The notes beneath the pieces were generated by a model. The model ran no database searches. It was given only the letters and a program-made list of their open reading frames with translations, and had not been told where the DNA came from. A program made the translations under genes and the position numbers. From positions 1-34,284 of the forward strand of contig WHTF01000031.1 of NCBI GenBank assembly GCA_009379725.1: a DNA stretch of 34,284 bases. Reading direction: 5' to 3'. This document shows, one piece after another, positions 14,815 through 22,974 of this stretch (within the stretch, counting starts at the first letter, position 1; each line of letters starts with the position of its first letter). The stretch is from Deltaproteobacteria bacterium. GTDB lineage: Bacteria > Desulfobacterota > Binatia > UBA9968.

Positions 14815-15798
14815 CTATTTGTACACCGAGTCGATGAAGCCGCTCTTTTCCAGTTGATCGACGATCGATGTGTCGACAAAAGCGTCCGACTTCGGTAGCG
14901 GTGCCTTACCTTTGAAGTGGCTTTCGAGCAAGAATTGAATTGCCTTGGGAGAGGGGCGAGGGACCTTTAGAATGGTCGGCGCATAATCCCGCCAGGTGCC
15001 TTCCAAGAGTTCGTCATCGGTGATTTTGCCGTATTTTGCCAAAACGCGTTTGCTGAACTCCTTGTCGGTGTGATAGCGGTGCGCGCCTCGTATGTAGGCT
15101 CTAACGAACCGGGTGGCGGTGTCGCGCTGTTGCGAAATAAAAGATCTGGTCGTGATGACCGAGCCGTTGATATCTTCAACGCCAAGCTCGCCGAAGTTCA
15201 CCAGCTCGCGCATTCCCATCTTGGCGGCTCTCCCGTAGAGCGGGTAAGTCAAGGCTGCGACCTGGATTGAGCCGGTATGCAAAGCGGCAAAGACCTCGGG
15301 TTGGGCGCCCAAAGAAAGAATGGCGACGTCTTTGTTGGGCTCCAGGTTGAACTTCTTCAATGCGATTCGCATCATTTGATCGGAGGTAGAGCCGAAAGTG
15401 GTAATGCCGGCTTTTTTGCCTTTCAGGTCGGAGGGCTGCTTAATTTCCGGGCGCGCCATTAAATGAAAGGGGGAAATGTTACCGGTGGCGGCGATAATCA
15501 CGACGTCGCTTCCGGCAGCGCTTGCGGCAACAGCCGCTGCTGCTCCCGCTTGAATGATCGGGGCGCTTCCTCCCAACATGGCGGCTACCATCCTCGTGCT
15601 GCCACCGACGCGGACCAGTTCGACATCGAGTCCTTCAGAGGAGAAATAGCCTGCCTCTTTGGCGATCCAGGCGGTCGCCCAGGTCCCGCCGAAGCTGGGA
15701 TACAAAACCCGTATGGAAGTGCCAGCGGCAAAAACCTGACTCGCGGGTGCGGCGAAAGAAACAACCAATGCCGCCAATAAAATAGATCTTCTTAACAT
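14815..15798 (-). CDS. Orphan NitT/TauT-type ABC solute-binding protein
   Basis: A 327-residue exported protein. The leader MLRRSILLAALVVSFAA ends near VFAAG. TSIRVLYPSFGGTWATAWIAKEAGYFSSEGLDVELVRVGGS follows, and DLKGKKAGITTFGSTSDQMMRIALKKFNLEPNKDV is the standard second motif of the SsuA/NMT1 class that binds sulfonates, nitrate, taurine or pyrimidine-like ligands. AGGAGG is 9 bases before ATG 15798. No transporter partner is adjacent; an MFS carrier is divergent from it and may share its promoter region. It is convergent with the MetE-like gene, 61 bp apart, with no clear terminator between. Confidence 0.9.
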   Translation of the reverse strand: MLRRSILLAALVVSFAAPASQVFAAGTSIRVLYPSFGGTWATAWIAKEAGYFSSEGLDVELVRVGGSTRMVAAMLGGSAPIIQAGAAAAVAASAAGSDVVIIAATGNISPFHLMARPEIKQPSDLKGKKAGITTFGSTSDQMMRIALKKFNLEPNKDVAILSLGAQPEVFAALHTGSIQVAALTYPLYGRAAKMGMRELVNFGELGVEDINGSVITTRSFISQQRDTATRFVRAYIRGAHRYHTDKEFSKRVLAKYGKITDDELLEGTWRDYAPTILKVPRPSPKAIQFLLESHFKGKAPLPKSDAFVDTSIVDQLEKSGFIDSVYK

Positions 15799-15930
15799 AC
15801 AATCTTGCCTCCTGAATACGTAACGATGTCCGCAGTTAAAATTCCCGAAGCTTCGCCAAAGTCGCGTAAAGTCAGGTGCTCACGACATCTTCGGGTGTGT
15901 ACCTACGATTTATCAGGGCGGCGGGAATCA

Positions 15931-17226
15931 ATGCAAACTCTTTATGAATTCTGGGATTGGATTCTTCGACGATGTGGTGTTAACCATACAAGTTTCGAAG
16001 AACGCGCGTATTATAAAACCCATTGCGAGAAGATCATCTTGAGCACAACTTCGGTCAATCATGCGCCGGATCTACAGCCGGTTGTTTTTCTGGTGGCGAT
16101 TTTTCTTCTCAACTTTATTGCCAGAATCATTCTCTCGCCGCTGCTCCCCACCATTGAACGGGAGTTGGCGATCACCCACGGTCAGGCAGGCTTTTTCTTC
16201 TTTCTGATTTCGGCAGGTTATTTGATTGGACTGCTGGGGTCGGGATTTTTCGCTTCCCGCGCGACCCACAAGCGCACCATCGTTGTCTCGAGCGCGGGGG
16301 TCGGCATCGCTCTGATCGGCATTTCATTGGCAACCGATTTAGGAGCGATCCGCGTGGGCCTGATCACTTTGGGATTGGCCGCTGGTCTTTACATCCCTTC
16401 GGCGATTGCGACTATCACGTCCGTCGTCCGACAACCCCATTGGGGTAAAGCGATCGCGGTGCACGAGTTGGCGCCGAACCTGGCTTTCTTTACCAGCCCC
16501 TTTTTCGCCGAGTTGTTCCTCAAATGGGCGACGTGGCGCGTCGCTCTGGGTGCGCTCGGCGCCGCGTCGATACTGGCTAGCCTGGCCTATCACCGTTACG
16601 GCCGCGGCGGTGAATTCGCAGGTGAGTCTCCTGCTTCGAATGCGTTTGGAATGCTCATTCGCACGCCGGCGTTCTGGCTCATGGTGATTCTGTTCGGCCT
16701 GGGGGTAAGCTCGACCATCGGAGTCTATGCCATGCTGCCGTTGTATCTGGTGAGCGCGCGGCAAATGGATCCGAGCTGGGCCAACACCGTGGTTGCACTA
16801 TCGCGAATTCATGGACCGATTTTAGGGCTTGTCGGCGGTTGGGTATCGGATCGGCTGGGACCCAAGCGGACCATGGTCGTCAGTTTGATATTCACTGGAA
16901 TCGTAACCTTGCTTTTGGGAGTCGCTTCAGGCTGGCGGACCAGCGCGGTGGTTCTGATTCAGCCGCTCCTGGCGGTTTGGTTTTTCCCGGCGGCATTCGC
17001 CGCTCTCGCGCTGATTACAGGACCGAATGCGCGTAATCTCGCCGTGGCGTTTGCGGTGCCGTTCGGCTTTATGATCGGCGCCGGCGGCATTCCGACGTTC
17101 ATCGGCATGATGGGCGATGCGGGTTTGTTCGCGCAGGGATTTATTATTGCCGGCGCTTTAATAACCTGCGGCGGTATTGTAGCGCTCATGCTCAAACTTC
17201 CCGGTTCGGGTGGGAAGCCGGCGTGA
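15931..17226 (+). CDS. MFS transporter, start uncertain
   Basis: A 12-segment major facilitator, about 431 residues from ATG 15931. TM1 begins at PVVFLVAIFLLNFIARI. The family loop motif between TM2 and TM3 is present in degenerate form, and GPILGLVGGWVSDRLGPKRTMVV is a good copy of the repeated motif between TM8 and TM9. The open frame reaches back to TTG 15805, but the first ~75 residues are hydrophilic, rich in Cys and Arg and unlike MFS. ATG 15931 (behind gcggcggg) and TTG 16039 (behind gagaag, 12 residues before TM1) are both plausible; the latter would fit the family length best. Substrate is probably an organic acid or small anion. A strong hairpin overlaps the stop codon. Confidence 0.85.
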   Translation: MQTLYEFWDWILRRCGVNHTSFEERAYYKTHCEKIILSTTSVNHAPDLQPVVFLVAIFLLNFIARIILSPLLPTIERELAITHGQAGFFFFLISAGYLIGLLGSGFFASRATHKRTIVVSSAGVGIALIGISLATDLGAIRVGLITLGLAAGLYIPSAIATITSVVRQPHWGKAIAVHELAPNLAFFTSPFFAELFLKWATWRVALGALGAASILASLAYHRYGRGGEFAGESPASNAFGMLIRTPAFWLMVILFGLGVSSTIGVYAMLPLYLVSARQMDPSWANTVVALSRIHGPILGLVGGWVSDRLGPKRTMVVSLIFTGIVTLLLGVASGWRTSAVVLIQPLLAVWFFPAAFAALALITGPNARNLAVAFAVPFGFMIGAGGIPTFIGMMGDAGLFAQGFIIAGALITCGGIVALMLKLPGSGGKPA

Positions 17227-17252
17227 TCGCGGTTGTTTTCGTCACGCCGGCT
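17216..17252 (+). terminator. GC-rich hairpin overlapping the MFS stop codon
   Basis: AGCCGGCGTGA and TCACGCCGGCT form a perfect 11-bp stem with a 15-base loop containing a T-run. The left arm includes the MFS TGA stop (17224-17226). The downstream tract (gttctataactttta) is T-rich but broken. It may terminate MFS transcription before the sirtuin gene, which starts 17 bp further on. Confidence 0.6.
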
Positions 17253-17269
17253 GTTCTATAACTTTTACC

Positions 17270-18025
17270 ATGATAACGCTGGAAGAATTCGCCGGAGCCA
17301 TTAGAGAGAGCCGCGAGATCGTCGTGTTCACCGGTGCCGGAATCAGCACGGAGTCCGGTATTCCGGATTTCCGCAGTCCGGGGGGAATCTGGAGCCGCTA
17401 TCGGCCGGTGACTTTCCAGGAGTACGTCAGCAGCGAGGAGTCGCGCATCGAAGCATGGAAAAGGCGGTTGGAAACTCGCGAGACGGACAAGAACGCCAAG
17501 CCTAATGCCGGCCATTACTTCATTCAGTCGCTTAACGAGAAGGGCAAACTCATCGGACTGATCACCCAGAATGTCGACGGATTGCACAGCGAGTCCGGAT
17601 TACCCGACGAAAAGATTGTCGAGCTGCACGGCAGCAATCGAAGGGTTCTTTGTCTGAAGTGCGCCAAATCCTACGATCCTGACAAAGTCGTTGAACGCCT
17701 GGTAGGCCGCTTTGCTTCGCCGAAATGCGATGACTGCGGCGGTATTCTCAAATCAGCGACGATTTCGTTCGGCCAGGCGATGCCGGAGCGCGCGATGCGC
17801 CAGGCTCAGGAGTGGACCGAACAGGCGCGCGTGTTTATTGTCATGGGATCTTCATTGCAAGTCCAGCCGGCCGCTTCTTTCCCCGTCGTGGCGCGGCGCA
17901 ACGGCGCGTTGCTGGCGATCATTAACCGCGAGCCGACACCGATCGATGACTATGCGAGCTTTGTTCATCAAGGCGCCATCGGAGAGTTCTGTCGGCGCTT
18001 TAATGCGCTGATTGCCGATGGATGA
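17270..18025 (+). CDS. Sir2-family NAD-dependent protein deacylase
   Basis: A 251-residue sirtuin with all hallmarks: GAGISTESGIPDFRSPGGIW at 22-41 for NAD binding, TQNVDGLH near 99-106, the catalytic His in ELHGS near 118, two Cys pairs for structural zinc (CLKC and CDDC), and MGSSLQVQPA and NREPT near the C-terminus. It removes acyl groups from lysine, yielding O-acyl-ADP-ribose and nicotinamide. ATG 17270 is used although no ribosome site is seen; the GTG further upstream would start within the hairpin. Its stop overlaps the next frame by ATGA. CobB-like in size, but the acyl specificity is not clear. Confidence 0.93.
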   Translation: MITLEEFAGAIRESREIVVFTGAGISTESGIPDFRSPGGIWSRYRPVTFQEYVSSEESRIEAWKRRLETRETDKNAKPNAGHYFIQSLNEKGKLIGLITQNVDGLHSESGLPDEKIVELHGSNRRVLCLKCAKSYDPDKVVERLVGRFASPKCDDCGGILKSATISFGQAMPERAMRQAQEWTEQARVFIVMGSSLQVQPAASFPVVARRNGALLAIINREPTPIDDYASFVHQGAIGEFCRRFNALIADG

Positions 18026-18040
18026 CGGTCAGGCAGACTG

Positions 18041-18086
18041 TGGGAGACGAGGAGTGGGAGATAGGGAGATTGGGAGACAGGGAGGA
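18041..18086. repeat. Purine-rich 8-bp tandem repeat (TGGGAGAC type)
   Basis: TGGGAGAC, GAGGAG, TGGGAGAT, AGGGAGAT, TGGGAGAC and AGGGAGGA follow one another, mostly with an 8-bp period. Related GGAGACAGG tracts appear after other genes (about 2359, 3015 and 4237). Here it separates the sirtuin stop from the amidohydrolase remnant. Confidence 0.7.
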
Positions 18087-18090
18087 AGCG

Positions 18091-18495
18091 GCAACGCTCG
18101 CTCATGTCTGGCCGCAAATGCGCCAGTTCACCAACCTCATGTTCTCCGGAGTGCTGGGAAAATATTCCGACCTGCGCATCGCGTTCTTAGAAGCCGGATG
18201 CGGTTGGGTGCCTTATCTCATGAGCAAGATGGAGGCGCGGATGGGTGAGCTGGTGCGTCCGGCGAAGCTCATCGAACACGGCCAGATCTACTTCCAGTGC
18301 GGCGAAGAGATGACCACCCGCCGGGACCTGGATTTGCTCGGCGATCGCTGTCTTTTCTGGGCCTCTGATTTTCCTCACGAGGGAAATGTCGACATGGCCC
18401 GAGCGGTCAAGGAATTTCTCGAACGCGAGGATATTCCCGAGTCATCCAAGCGCAAAATCAGTTACGACAATCCCAAAAGGTTATACCGGCTGTAG
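18091..18495 (+). pseudogene. C-terminal fragment of an amidohydrolase-2 family protein
   Basis: The frame is open from ATG 18022 (overlapping the sirtuin stop), but the first ~23 codons merely translate the 8-bp repeat. Recognisable family sequence starts near 18091: AHVWPQMRQFTNLMFSGV, then YSDLRIAFLEAGCGWVPYLMSKM, then LFWASDFPHEGNVDMARAVKEFL (the metal-binding Asp of the amidohydrolase barrel) and NPKRLYRL at the end. The N-terminal half with the HxH metal site, about 200 residues in complete members, is missing. The remnant has no internal stop or frameshift, so the truncation looks recent or the domain is retained. It cannot be a normal hydrolase. Confidence 0.75.
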
Positions 18496-18558
18496 TGACT
18501 GGGCGTTAGCTCAGCTCGATTTGCCGGGATCTTTAGCCGATCGAACCTCTGATTTCTC

Positions 18559-20259
18559 CTACCGGCCGATACGTTTAAAAAAAGCGTCTTCCAGATGCAC
18601 ATACCCCTGCACCGGCGGATCTTGCACGGAACGCACAATCAGAAAGTTTCCAACTTTTTTTTCTACTTGCACCTGAATGCCCGGCCGAAGCGTTTTTAGC
18701 AGCGCCGATTCCCTGCGCGGTTGATCGAAGAGAAAAGAATCCGCCGTGACTTCAAATGTCCCTTGATAAAAATATTGCTGCCGGTCCGTTTCCCGGGGTT
18801 CTTTTCGTGCCGGTTTGTCATTTGGCCAGTAGGCGGGTGGTTTGGCTGTTTGCGGCTGTGTTCCATCCGGCTTGTTGACGATCAGTTGTTCGTTTGACGG
18901 CTTTTGCACGTTTGTCCTGTGAGAGTTACCGTTTGGCGGTTCAGCCGGTTGGGATTTAGTAGTATCCGGGGTTGACTCGTTCTCTCGGAGCGGCCTCGCC
19001 CGGGGTGCCGTTGCTTGAGCGTGATCGGAAGAGTTTTCAACCTTTAGCTTGGGGGGAGTCGGTGGAATCGAATCACCTGCTTCTTTCTTCATCAGAATAC
19101 GGTTTATTTCCAGGCGGTAATCGTCGGGGTTATCGATGTCAGCTTGCGGTAGCGGTTGGTTGTGCGCAGGTTCATTTCGAGGTGCTGTAAAAACAGCTCC
19201 TTCGTCGGGTGGCATTCGCGTCAGGAACGTGCTGCCTTGATGATAGAACGCCGAGCTACTGCTCAGTAACAAACCAAGCGCCAACAAAATTCCCAGGCCC
19301 AACCCGGCGACGATTGTGCTCGCAGGACGTCCGGCGAGCCGCTCCGCCACAAAAAAGGCGCCAGGTTGCATCTCTGTCCTGGTCGTATCGCTTCGATCTT
19401 GGAGCGAGTGAGATTGCGCGACCGGCGCGGTTTGTTGCAACTCGGGTAATGTGCCGAGTTGTAGATCATCCGCGACCTCGTCGATGATTTCCGCTGACAC
19501 CTTGTGTTTAGAGAGCGCATACGCGTTGAGCAACGCGTTGTCACAAATGATATTAACGAGCCGGGGAATCCCGGACGAATAAAAAGTGATTTTCTCGATG
19601 GCCTTAGATTCGAACAAAGGTTTGCCGTGATAGCCGGCCCGGGCAAGCCTGAAATCAATGTAATAACGCACTTCATCATGGCTAAGTGGCGCAAGCTCGG
19701 TGTGGACCTTCACTTGCTGCTTCAATTGGCGTAATTCCGGCTGATCGAGTTTTTGATCGAGCTCGGGTTGCCCCAATAAGACGATTTGAATGAGCTTGTC
19801 ATCGCCGGTCTGTGATTCGGATAACAGCCGGAGCTCATCCAGCACATCGTTTTTAAGAGTCTGAGCTTCATCGATGAATAGCGCCACGTTGTGGCCGTTC
19901 CTAGCTTTTTGGCTCGCGTAATCTGCGATCTGCTCCAACAACACGGTCTTGTCGTCGGATGAAGGCGGTATTCCGAGATCTTCCAAAATGAACCGGAGCA
20001 GCTCGGTGAAAGTGAAGCTGGGATTGACGACCAACGCGGTCTGGAGGTCGGAATCAGCGCGACTTTGCATGAAGGCGGTGAGCAGGGTGGTTTTCCCGGT
20101 GCCGATCTCGCCGATAACGACAAGCAAGCCTTTGCGCGCGTTGACGCCCTCCTGCAGATTCGCAAAAGCAGTCCTATGAGAAGGACTCCTATAGAGGTAA
20201 TGCAATTCCGTTGTGGCGCGGAAGGGGAGATCTACCAGGCCAAAGTAGTTTTCGTACAT
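18559..20259 (-). CDS. ExeA/GspA-like AAA ATPase with membrane anchor and C-terminal SH3-like domain
   Basis: A 566-residue protein. Residues 1-270 are an ExeA-type AAA ATPase: MYENYFGLVDLPFRATTELHYLY start, Walker A GEIGTGKTT at 50-58, Walker B LFIDEAQ near 130, sensor region LLGQPELDQKL and the GIPRLVNIICDNALL lid. A single membrane segment (IVAGLGLGILLALGLLL) lies near 315-332, then a Pro/Asn-rich linker of about 170 residues and a final ~65-residue SH3-like domain (FEVTADSFLFDQPRRESALLKTLRPGIQVQVEKK). ExeA helps insert the type II secretin through peptidoglycan; related ATPases accompany exosortase/EPS systems. No secretion or EPS gene is near, so it is an orphan. A 20-bp palindrome is in its promoter region. 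Confidence 0.9.
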   Translation of the reverse strand: MYENYFGLVDLPFRATTELHYLYRSPSHRTAFANLQEGVNARKGLLVVIGEIGTGKTTLLTAFMQSRADSDLQTALVVNPSFTFTELLRFILEDLGIPPSSDDKTVLLEQIADYASQKARNGHNVALFIDEAQTLKNDVLDELRLLSESQTGDDKLIQIVLLGQPELDQKLDQPELRQLKQQVKVHTELAPLSHDEVRYYIDFRLARAGYHGKPLFESKAIEKITFYSSGIPRLVNIICDNALLNAYALSKHKVSAEIIDEVADDLQLGTLPELQQTAPVAQSHSLQDRSDTTRTEMQPGAFFVAERLAGRPASTIVAGLGLGILLALGLLLSSSSAFYHQGSTFLTRMPPDEGAVFTAPRNEPAHNQPLPQADIDNPDDYRLEINRILMKKEAGDSIPPTPPKLKVENSSDHAQATAPRARPLRENESTPDTTKSQPAEPPNGNSHRTNVQKPSNEQLIVNKPDGTQPQTAKPPAYWPNDKPARKEPRETDRQQYFYQGTFEVTADSFLFDQPRRESALLKTLRPGIQVQVEKKVGNFLIVRSVQDPPVQGYVHLEDAFFKRIGR

Positions 20260-20292
20260 ACTGTGCCGTTCCGTTGAAGTGTGTGATTACTG

Positions 20293-20312
20293 TTTTCTCT
20301 ATTTAGAGAAAA
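20293..20312. promoter_or_regulatory. 20-bp palindrome upstream of the ExeA-like gene
   Basis: TTTTCTCTA-TT-TAGAGAAAA is a perfect 9-bp inverted repeat 34-53 bp before the ATPase start. The AT content and position suit an operator for a dimeric regulator; a terminator role is unlikely given the two-base centre. Confidence 0.5.
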
Positions 20313-20926
20313 GCCGATGTTTTACGGAATACGCATCTCAAGAGCAGGACAATTTGGGTTATATCGCAAGGTGGATGCCAATTCCAAGGGGTTGGCAATG
20401 AGCTTACTTAGGCCCTCTCGCGATTGAATATCCTAAGGATTATTTTGGAGAGAAGTTGATCGGCCAAAATCGACCGGATAATAGCGATCCAATGTGTCTC
20501 TTAAATATAGTGCCTTTGTCTCAAGAATGGAACGTCACATGAGTGTGGCGAGCGGCGCCACCATTCGGCGCTATGAGCAGGTTCTGCGCGGCATGCGGGC
20601 TCTGTTGCCGCGTCTCGTCTCGTCCTCGCCGCGTCGTCTCTGTTTCAGCACTTCGTGGCGAGGGCGAAGGTTAAAGGTGAAGCATGACGTTAAGGAGAAG
20701 TTGGGAATGCTGCAGCGCTAATCTGTGCGGAGAACCAATAGCGGCCTAAGATTATTAATGTCTCAGTTACGCGAAAGGGATTCAGCCCTGGGACGTCATG
20801 TGGACCTTGGCATTCGTAGATTTCCAGATTTCCCAGTTAGTTGTTGCTGGCACGCGGCTTGCGCATCCGCTTACGAGCGATTGCGAGATTGCTAAGAGCA
20901 GAACTCGCTGCCAGAAGGGAGAGAAT
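20313..20926. other. 614-bp stretch without a supported gene
   Basis: A 75-codon open frame at 20494-20721 has Arg/Ser-rich composition, no ribosome site and no recognisable family, so I do not call it. A small ATCCT-a-AGGAT palindrome lies at 20430-20440. Otherwise I see nothing except the leader of the small membrane-protein gene. Confidence 0.5.
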
Positions 20927-21037
20927 ATGAAAAACCTAAAAGATCAAAAAGGCGCTATCGGTTGGATCCTGCTATGGTTGTTGGGCATTCCAATCCCAAT
21001 TTTACTGCTTTTCTTTCTTGTGCGTGGTTGCACGTAA
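20927..21037 (+). CDS. 36-residue single-pass membrane protein
   Basis: A short hydrophilic head (MKNLKDQKGA) is followed by one long hydrophobic segment with two Pro residues (IGWILLWLLGIPIPILLLFFLV) and a polar RGCT end. AAGGGAG sits about 7 bases before the ATG, an excellent site. The GW-LWLLG-PIP-LLL-FL-RGCT pattern looks like a widespread family of tiny inner-membrane proteins of unknown role that I can picture but not name. A conserved terminal Cys could be modified or form a disulphide. It stands alone after a long gene-free region. Confidence 0.72.
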   Translation: MKNLKDQKGAIGWILLWLLGIPIPILLLFFLVRGCT

Positions 21038-21130
21038 GTGCCTTCGCCCCATTGCCCCTCGACGCCGCCAGCATGTAACTGTGCGCTCTCGTCTGCTGCG
21101 CCTGTGATCGCAGCGGGCGAGGGTAGGCGT

Positions 21131-22144
21131 CTACAGTTCTAATGTGCTCTGGGCAAAAAGCTCTTCCACTTTCATTTTCTTCGACGTCAGACCTTGTTCT
21201 TGTGAATAGTCGATCAGCGTTTGGAGCATTTTGCGGTTGGCTTTGACGCCATAAGGATAGGGATCGTTGCCGAACATCTCTTGCGTCATAGCGAGATACT
21301 CACGGCCAAAAAACAATGCGCTGGGAATGCTGTCGACGAGCTTGGCATTGAAATGCTGTTTCGCTTTGACGAAGCCGGTGTAGAGGTTGAACGCGACCCA
21401 GGGATATTTTTTGTAGATGTCGCCGCGGATAATATAAGTGTGGTTGACCGGGAGAAATCCGTGTTTTTTAACAAAACGCGCTCCTTCCGCAATCCGGTCG
21501 GGGAAGAGCGCTTGCACTTTGTTCCAATCTCCGCTGCCGCCGGTGATATGGCTGGAGCGATCTAAAGCGTTGGCCCGGAGCACCCAGGGGCTCGCGATGT
21601 GCGCAACATCCAATTCGTTATCGACCAGGGTTAAAGCGAGGCTTTTGTTGGGCGCGATGCGGTTGAAGGAGATGCCGGCCGGCGGTTTGAATCCGGTGGC
21701 GCCTCCGTGGCTCATTTCCTCGCTGCGCTCCATGTACCAGTGGATTTTGTACTGGGACACGCCAAAGTGGTGTTCCAGAATTCCCCGTATCCACAGAGCT
21801 GCCGTCTGTTGATATTCTGCGACACCCAAGCGTTTGCCCGCGAGATCCTCGGGCACAGTGATCCCCGAGTCTGCGTTGTACGATAGCTCGGTTTGAAACA
21901 ATCGACGGCTCGGAAAGACCGGCAGCGCGATCATGTCGACCCCCTGAGAGCGGGCGATCAGGTACGACGACATCGACATTTCCGCTACCTCAAACTCGTG
22001 AAACTTGAGCTGCCGCCAAAATGTTTCGGCGGGATGCGAGTATGTGGGAATTAACTCGATACCTTCCGCCTCAATGGTGCCGTTCATCAGCGGCTCGACC
22101 CGCTCGTTGAACGCGGATATGAATGCTAAGGCAAGTTTCGCCAT
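21131..22144 (-). CDS. Second 4,5-dihydroxyphthalate decarboxylase-like protein
   Basis: A 337-residue paralogue of the 5390-6367 product: KLALAFISAFNERVEPLMNG, IELIPTYSHPAETFWRQLKFHEFEVAEMSMSSYLIA, DLAGKRLGVAEYQQTAALWIRGIL, DNELDVAHIASPWV and YPWVAFNLYTGFVKAK follow the same order. There is no signal peptide, so it probably acts in the cytoplasm. It is the last gene of a minus-strand group with a PqqC/TenA-fold protein (18 bp upstream) and a class II aldolase. The close spacing suggests one operon and a shared pathway on a carboxylated substrate. A periplasmic-receptor function remains possible only if export is leaderless, which is unlikely. Confidence 0.85.
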   Translation of the reverse strand: MAKLALAFISAFNERVEPLMNGTIEAEGIELIPTYSHPAETFWRQLKFHEFEVAEMSMSSYLIARSQGVDMIALPVFPSRRLFQTELSYNADSGITVPEDLAGKRLGVAEYQQTAALWIRGILEHHFGVSQYKIHWYMERSEEMSHGGATGFKPPAGISFNRIAPNKSLALTLVDNELDVAHIASPWVLRANALDRSSHITGGSGDWNKVQALFPDRIAEGARFVKKHGFLPVNHTYIIRGDIYKKYPWVAFNLYTGFVKAKQHFNAKLVDSIPSALFFGREYLAMTQEMFGNDPYPYGVKANRKMLQTLIDYSQEQGLTSKKMKVEELFAQSTLEL

Positions 22145-22162
22145 GGTTTTTACGGTTGTTCT

Positions 22163-22861
22163 TTAAAATCCGTCAATCGACCAGATATCGTAGAGCAGCT
22201 CCATACGCCGGAAAGTGTGCTTGTACGTCTGCTCTTGCAGATGCGGCGAGTGAAGATAGCGCACGGCGATTTCCTCCGCGAGGCTGCCGTGCTCTTCATC
22301 CGCCTCCGAGTGGACGGTGAAAAAGCGAACATCCTCAGGTTTCATGTTGTATTTTTGAATAAATCCGTTACCCAGCGCTGCCGCCGCCGGTCCGAAAGTT
22401 CCTTCCGCGCCGATCTGAATCGCCATTACGACAAACCAGGGTAGCGTGTGGATGATCAGCTCGACGTAGTAAAGATGGGCCGCGGTGGAGGGGCGCAGCT
22501 CGGCATTGACCAATTGGCTCTGAGTAAGACCAATCGCTTCGGCGAATCGAATCGCCAGCTCATTGTGCCCCGCGCTGCCCGTGTCCATGCCCCGCGTTTC
22601 TTCCTCGACAACGCCCCAAAGTTTCTGAGCGATCTCCGGATCGTTGCAGGCGAGATAACGCATCATGGCGATGCGTGGCACGGCGGCGCGGAACTGATAG
22701 TCCTGGATCGCCCAGGCGCGGATCTGATCCATGGTCGCGGTGCCGGCACAGACCGCTTTCAACAATGGATGTTTGATGCGAATCTTGGGAAACGCTTGAA
22801 TGTCGTTTTTGAGTTGTCGGACGAACTCTGTCGAAGAAACTGTTCCATTTTGTTTTTCCAC
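22163..22861 (-). CDS. PqqC/TenA-like iron-containing redox protein
   Basis: A 232-residue all-helical protein of the heme-oxygenase fold. FPKIRIKHPLLKAVCAGTATMDQIRAWAIQDYQF at 24-58, LWGVVEEETRGMDTGSAGHNELAIRFAEAIGL (Glu and His ligand candidates) and FFTVHSEADEEHGSLAEEIA (His/Glu pair) match PqqC and diiron or cofactor-free relatives. PqqC completes PQQ synthesis, but no other pqq gene is here, so an oxidative step on the substrate handled by its neighbours is more likely. It is 18 bp upstream of the decarboxylase-like gene and 113 bp downstream of the aldolase gene. Confidence 0.8.
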   Translation of the reverse strand: MEKQNGTVSSTEFVRQLKNDIQAFPKIRIKHPLLKAVCAGTATMDQIRAWAIQDYQFRAAVPRIAMMRYLACNDPEIAQKLWGVVEEETRGMDTGSAGHNELAIRFAEAIGLTQSQLVNAELRPSTAAHLYYVELIIHTLPWFVVMAIQIGAEGTFGPAAAALGNGFIQKYNMKPEDVRFFTVHSEADEEHGSLAEEIAVRYLHSPHLQEQTYKHTFRRMELLYDIWSIDGF

Positions 22862-22915
22862 GTCACTACCCTCCTAACCTGATTTCATGTGTTCAGACAA
22901 TGGCGATGAACTCTT

Positions 22916-22966
22916 GGAGTCATGGATGGATGCGCTTGAAAAAAATAAGCCAACACCCATGACTCC
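22916..22966. repeat. Inverted repeat between the aldolase and PqqC-like genes
   Basis: GGAGTCATGG and CCATGACTCC are perfect 10-bp arms 31 bp apart, immediately downstream of the aldolase stop on the minus strand. The only T-run on that strand lies inside the loop, so it is not a standard terminator; it may be an attenuator, an mRNA-stability hairpin or a binding site. Confidence 0.5.
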
Positions 22967-22974
22967 GATTCGAG

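Noticed and set aside
18503-18560. tRNA-like start (GGGCGTTAGCTCAGC) followed by a gatcgaacc stretch
   Set aside because: No acceptor stem or anticodon arm can be drawn, and the T-arm-like part is not correctly spaced.
20494-20721. 75-codon open frame on the plus strand
   Set aside because: No ribosome site, Arg/Ser-rich composition and no family; likely chance.
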